Source of the DNA: Anaerolineales bacterium
GTDB taxonomy: Bacteria; Chloroflexota; Anaerolineae; Anaerolineales; Villigracilaceae
Reading direction: 5' to 3'
Length of the DNA: 5,665 nt
NCBI GenBank assembly: GCA_025938055.1
Contig: JAICQC010000304.1
Span: forward strand, 1-5,665
Shown here: in pieces, positions 4,548-5,665 of the stretch
How positions within the stretch are numbered: the stretch's first letter is position 1
Layout: each line of letters starts with the position of its first letter
Position numbers and translations under genes: made by a program
The notes under the pieces: model-generated
The model's database searches: none
Seen by the model: the letters and a program-made list of their open reading frames with translations, nothing else
What the model was told of the DNA's origin: nothing

Positions 4548-5144
4548 ATGTTCGATATTCAAACCCAATTATTTGAAAGCCAGGACCTGCGGCTGGGTCC
4601 CATTGATCATGAAAAAGACCCGGAGGCTGAATCGAAATGGACGCACGATTCGGAGTTCATGCGTTTAATGGAAACGGCTCCCGCTCGCCCGATGTCTGTG
4701 GCGATGGTCAAGAAGCAGTATGAAAAGCTCGAGAAACAAATTGAAGAGGAAAAGAATCTCTACCACTTCATGATTCGCGTCAAAGAGGATGACCGGGTGA
4801 TCGGCAAAGCCGTCATCCAGCAGATCGAGTGGACGAATGGCAACGGCTGGATTCGTCTCGGCATCGGCTCGTCAGATGACCGGCGAAAGGGATATGGCAC
4901 ACAGGCGCTGCGGATGTTGTTGCGCTTTGCTTTTGCCGAACTCAATCTGTTCCGCGTCGCGGCAATCGTGCCGGAATACAACGAAGGTGCAATCGCCCTC
5001 CTGCAAAAGTTCGGTTTTGTGCAGGAGGTCTGCAGGCGCAAGTCGCTCGAACGTGATGGTCGTCGCTGGGATCTGTATGTCTTCGGCTTGTTGAACGAAG
5101 AATGGCGGATGCCTGCCACAAAGACCCAGGCGCCGGAGGATTGA
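4548..5144 (+). CDS. GNAT-family N-acetyltransferase (RimJ/RimL-like), first of a tandem pair
   Basis: The ATG at 4548 gives 198 aa, with GGAGG (4539-4543) four bases upstream. A longer frame back to 4452 would run through both terminator hairpins and adds no recognisable domain. GNAT enzymes move an acetyl group from acetyl-CoA to an amine. Here residues about 12-180 span the fold. The acetyl-CoA-binding motif A is LGIGSSDDRRKGYGT, with R112-K-G-Y-G-T118 providing the pyrophosphate loop, followed by the motif B region VPEYNEGAIALLQKFGF. The opening LRLGPI and the DSEFMRL segment suggest the RimJ/RimL-type subgroup, which acetylates protein N-termini, small amines or antibiotics. Substrate cannot be told from sequence. 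Residues about 50-70 are Lys/Glu-rich and probably a long helix. The stop TGA shares one base with the ATG of the next, related gene, so the two are translationally coupled. Confidence 0.88.
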   Translation: MFDIQTQLFESQDLRLGPIDHEKDPEAESKWTHDSEFMRLMETAPARPMSVAMVKKQYEKLEKQIEEEKNLYHFMIRVKEDDRVIGKAVIQQIEWTNGNGWIRLGIGSSDDRRKGYGTQALRMLLRFAFAELNLFRVAAIVPEYNEGAIALLQKFGFVQEVCRRKSLERDGRRWDLYVFGLLNEEWRMPATKTQAPED

Positions 5145-5665
5145 TGAAAAATCTATTCCGCGGAGAGCTTGTCCGCTTCACGCTGGAGGAGCCGGATGCA
5201 TACGCCAAAGCGGAAATCCGCTGGCAGCGCGATTCAGAATTCCATCGCCTGGCGGATGGAGACCCTGCCGTATTGCATTCCGAAAAGGCGATCAAGGATT
5301 GGTTCGCCAAGCAGACCGAGGACCCCAAACCCGAACGATATTCCTTCACGGTCCGCACACTGGCTGAGGATAAATTTATCGGTTTTCTCGGCTTGTGGGT
5401 GGACCTGATCCACAGCGAAGCCTGGGTTGGGCTTGGGATTGGCGAGCGCGAATTCTGGAGTAAAGGGTATGGCACCGACATGATGAAGCTCTGCCTGCAA
5501 TATGCCTTTAACGAATTATGCGTGGAACGCGTATCGCTGGGTGTTCATGAATATAACCCGCGTGCCTTGAAGTCGTATGAGAAGTGCGGTTTTCGACTGG
5601 AGGGTCGTACACGCCAGGATGTGATGCGCGAAGGCAGGCGCACCGATTCGTTATGGATGGGCATC
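5144..5665 (+). CDS. GNAT-family N-acetyltransferase, second of a tandem pair (3' end outside window)
   Basis: It starts at ATG 5144, overlapping the previous stop as TGATG, with GGAGG (5135-5139) four bases upstream, the same spacing as its neighbour. The 174 codons present run off the right edge without a stop. Motif A is LGIGEREFWSKGYGT (K107-G-Y-G-T111), followed by YAFNEL, ERVSLGVHEYNPRAL and YEKCGF, and then EGRTRQDVMREGRR, the typical RimL-like end. The family is normally about 180-200 aa, so little is missing. It is clearly related to the preceding gene: both share W-x-x-DSEF-x-RL near the N-terminus, LGIG, KGYGT, FA/FN-x-EL, EYN and K-x-GF. This points to an old tandem duplication with divergence. 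The two products may form a heterodimer or act on related substrates; that is inference. Confidence 0.9.
   Translation, partial: MKNLFRGELVRFTLEEPDAYAKAEIRWQRDSEFHRLADGDPAVLHSEKAIKDWFAKQTEDPKPERYSFTVRTLAEDKFIGFLGLWVDLIHSEAWVGLGIGEREFWSKGYGTDMMKLCLQYAFNELCVERVSLGVHEYNPRALKSYEKCGFRLEGRTRQDVMREGRRTDSLWMGI

Noticed and set aside
4286..4549. 87-codon minus-strand ORF covering the GNAT leader region
   Set aside because: It runs antisense through the promoter, the small ORF and both terminator hairpins, has no Shine-Dalgarno and shows no domain. The plus-strand signals explain the region better.
4942..5481. 179-codon minus-strand ORF across the two GNAT genes
   Set aside because: It is antisense to both motif-bearing acetyltransferase genes and is low-complexity Ser/Arg-rich, as expected for a shadow frame.
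1..5665. CRISPR array, insertion sequence, tRNA or prophage genes
   Set aside because: No regularly spaced repeats, terminal inverted repeats with transposase, tRNA-like folds or phage proteins were visible on either strand.

Overview
The window looks like chromosomal DNA from a bacterium of the phylum Chloroflexota, probably the Anaerolineae. This is an inference from gene style. It contains a secreted M6 (immune-inhibitor-A-like) metalloprotease, two lipoproteins with a lipobox Cys followed by Thr/Pro/Glu-rich linkers, and, in the smaller lipoprotein, a C-terminal domain with an ALGCPRPG core that I associate with Chloroflexota surface lipoproteins. Coding density is high and Shine-Dalgarno sequences are clear. 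I see no mobile element, phage gene, rRNA, tRNA or CRISPR array.

Layout from left to right. Positions 1-1419 (+) hold the C-terminal 472 residues of the M6 protease. A perfect 15-bp hairpin at 1445-1478 separates it from a convergent 166-aa lipoprotein gene (1475-1975, -). A 205-bp divergent spacer with a near-perfect palindrome leads into an Hsp20 small heat-shock protein (2181-2594, +), which ends in a strong intrinsic terminator. A second lipoprotein follows (2696-3709, +). It resembles the BMP/PnrA/Med substrate-binding family and has its own -10 box. A bidirectional terminator separates it from a convergent stand-alone response-regulator receiver protein (3794-4231, -).

The right end is the most interesting part. 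The 313 bases between the receiver gene and the first acetyltransferase are not empty. They hold a recognisable promoter (4263-4292), a very strong Shine-Dalgarno, a 28-codon ORF (4334-4420), an intrinsic terminator (4443-4480) and a second terminator-like hairpin (4492-4525) just before the next Shine-Dalgarno. The two hairpins share identical arm cores (CAGCCA/TGGCTG), so their halves can re-pair in mutually exclusive ways. The small ORF's Shine-Dalgarno can also pair with the 3' end of the same ORF. This resembles a leader-peptide/attenuator arrangement in front of two translationally coupled, mutually related GNAT acetyltransferases (4548-5144, and 5144 to beyond the window edge). An independent small-protein gene with a tandem terminator is the simpler alternative.

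Apart from the GNAT pair and its leader, the genes appear to be single transcription units (secreted protease, surface lipoproteins, a chaperone, a signalling receiver) and not one pathway.
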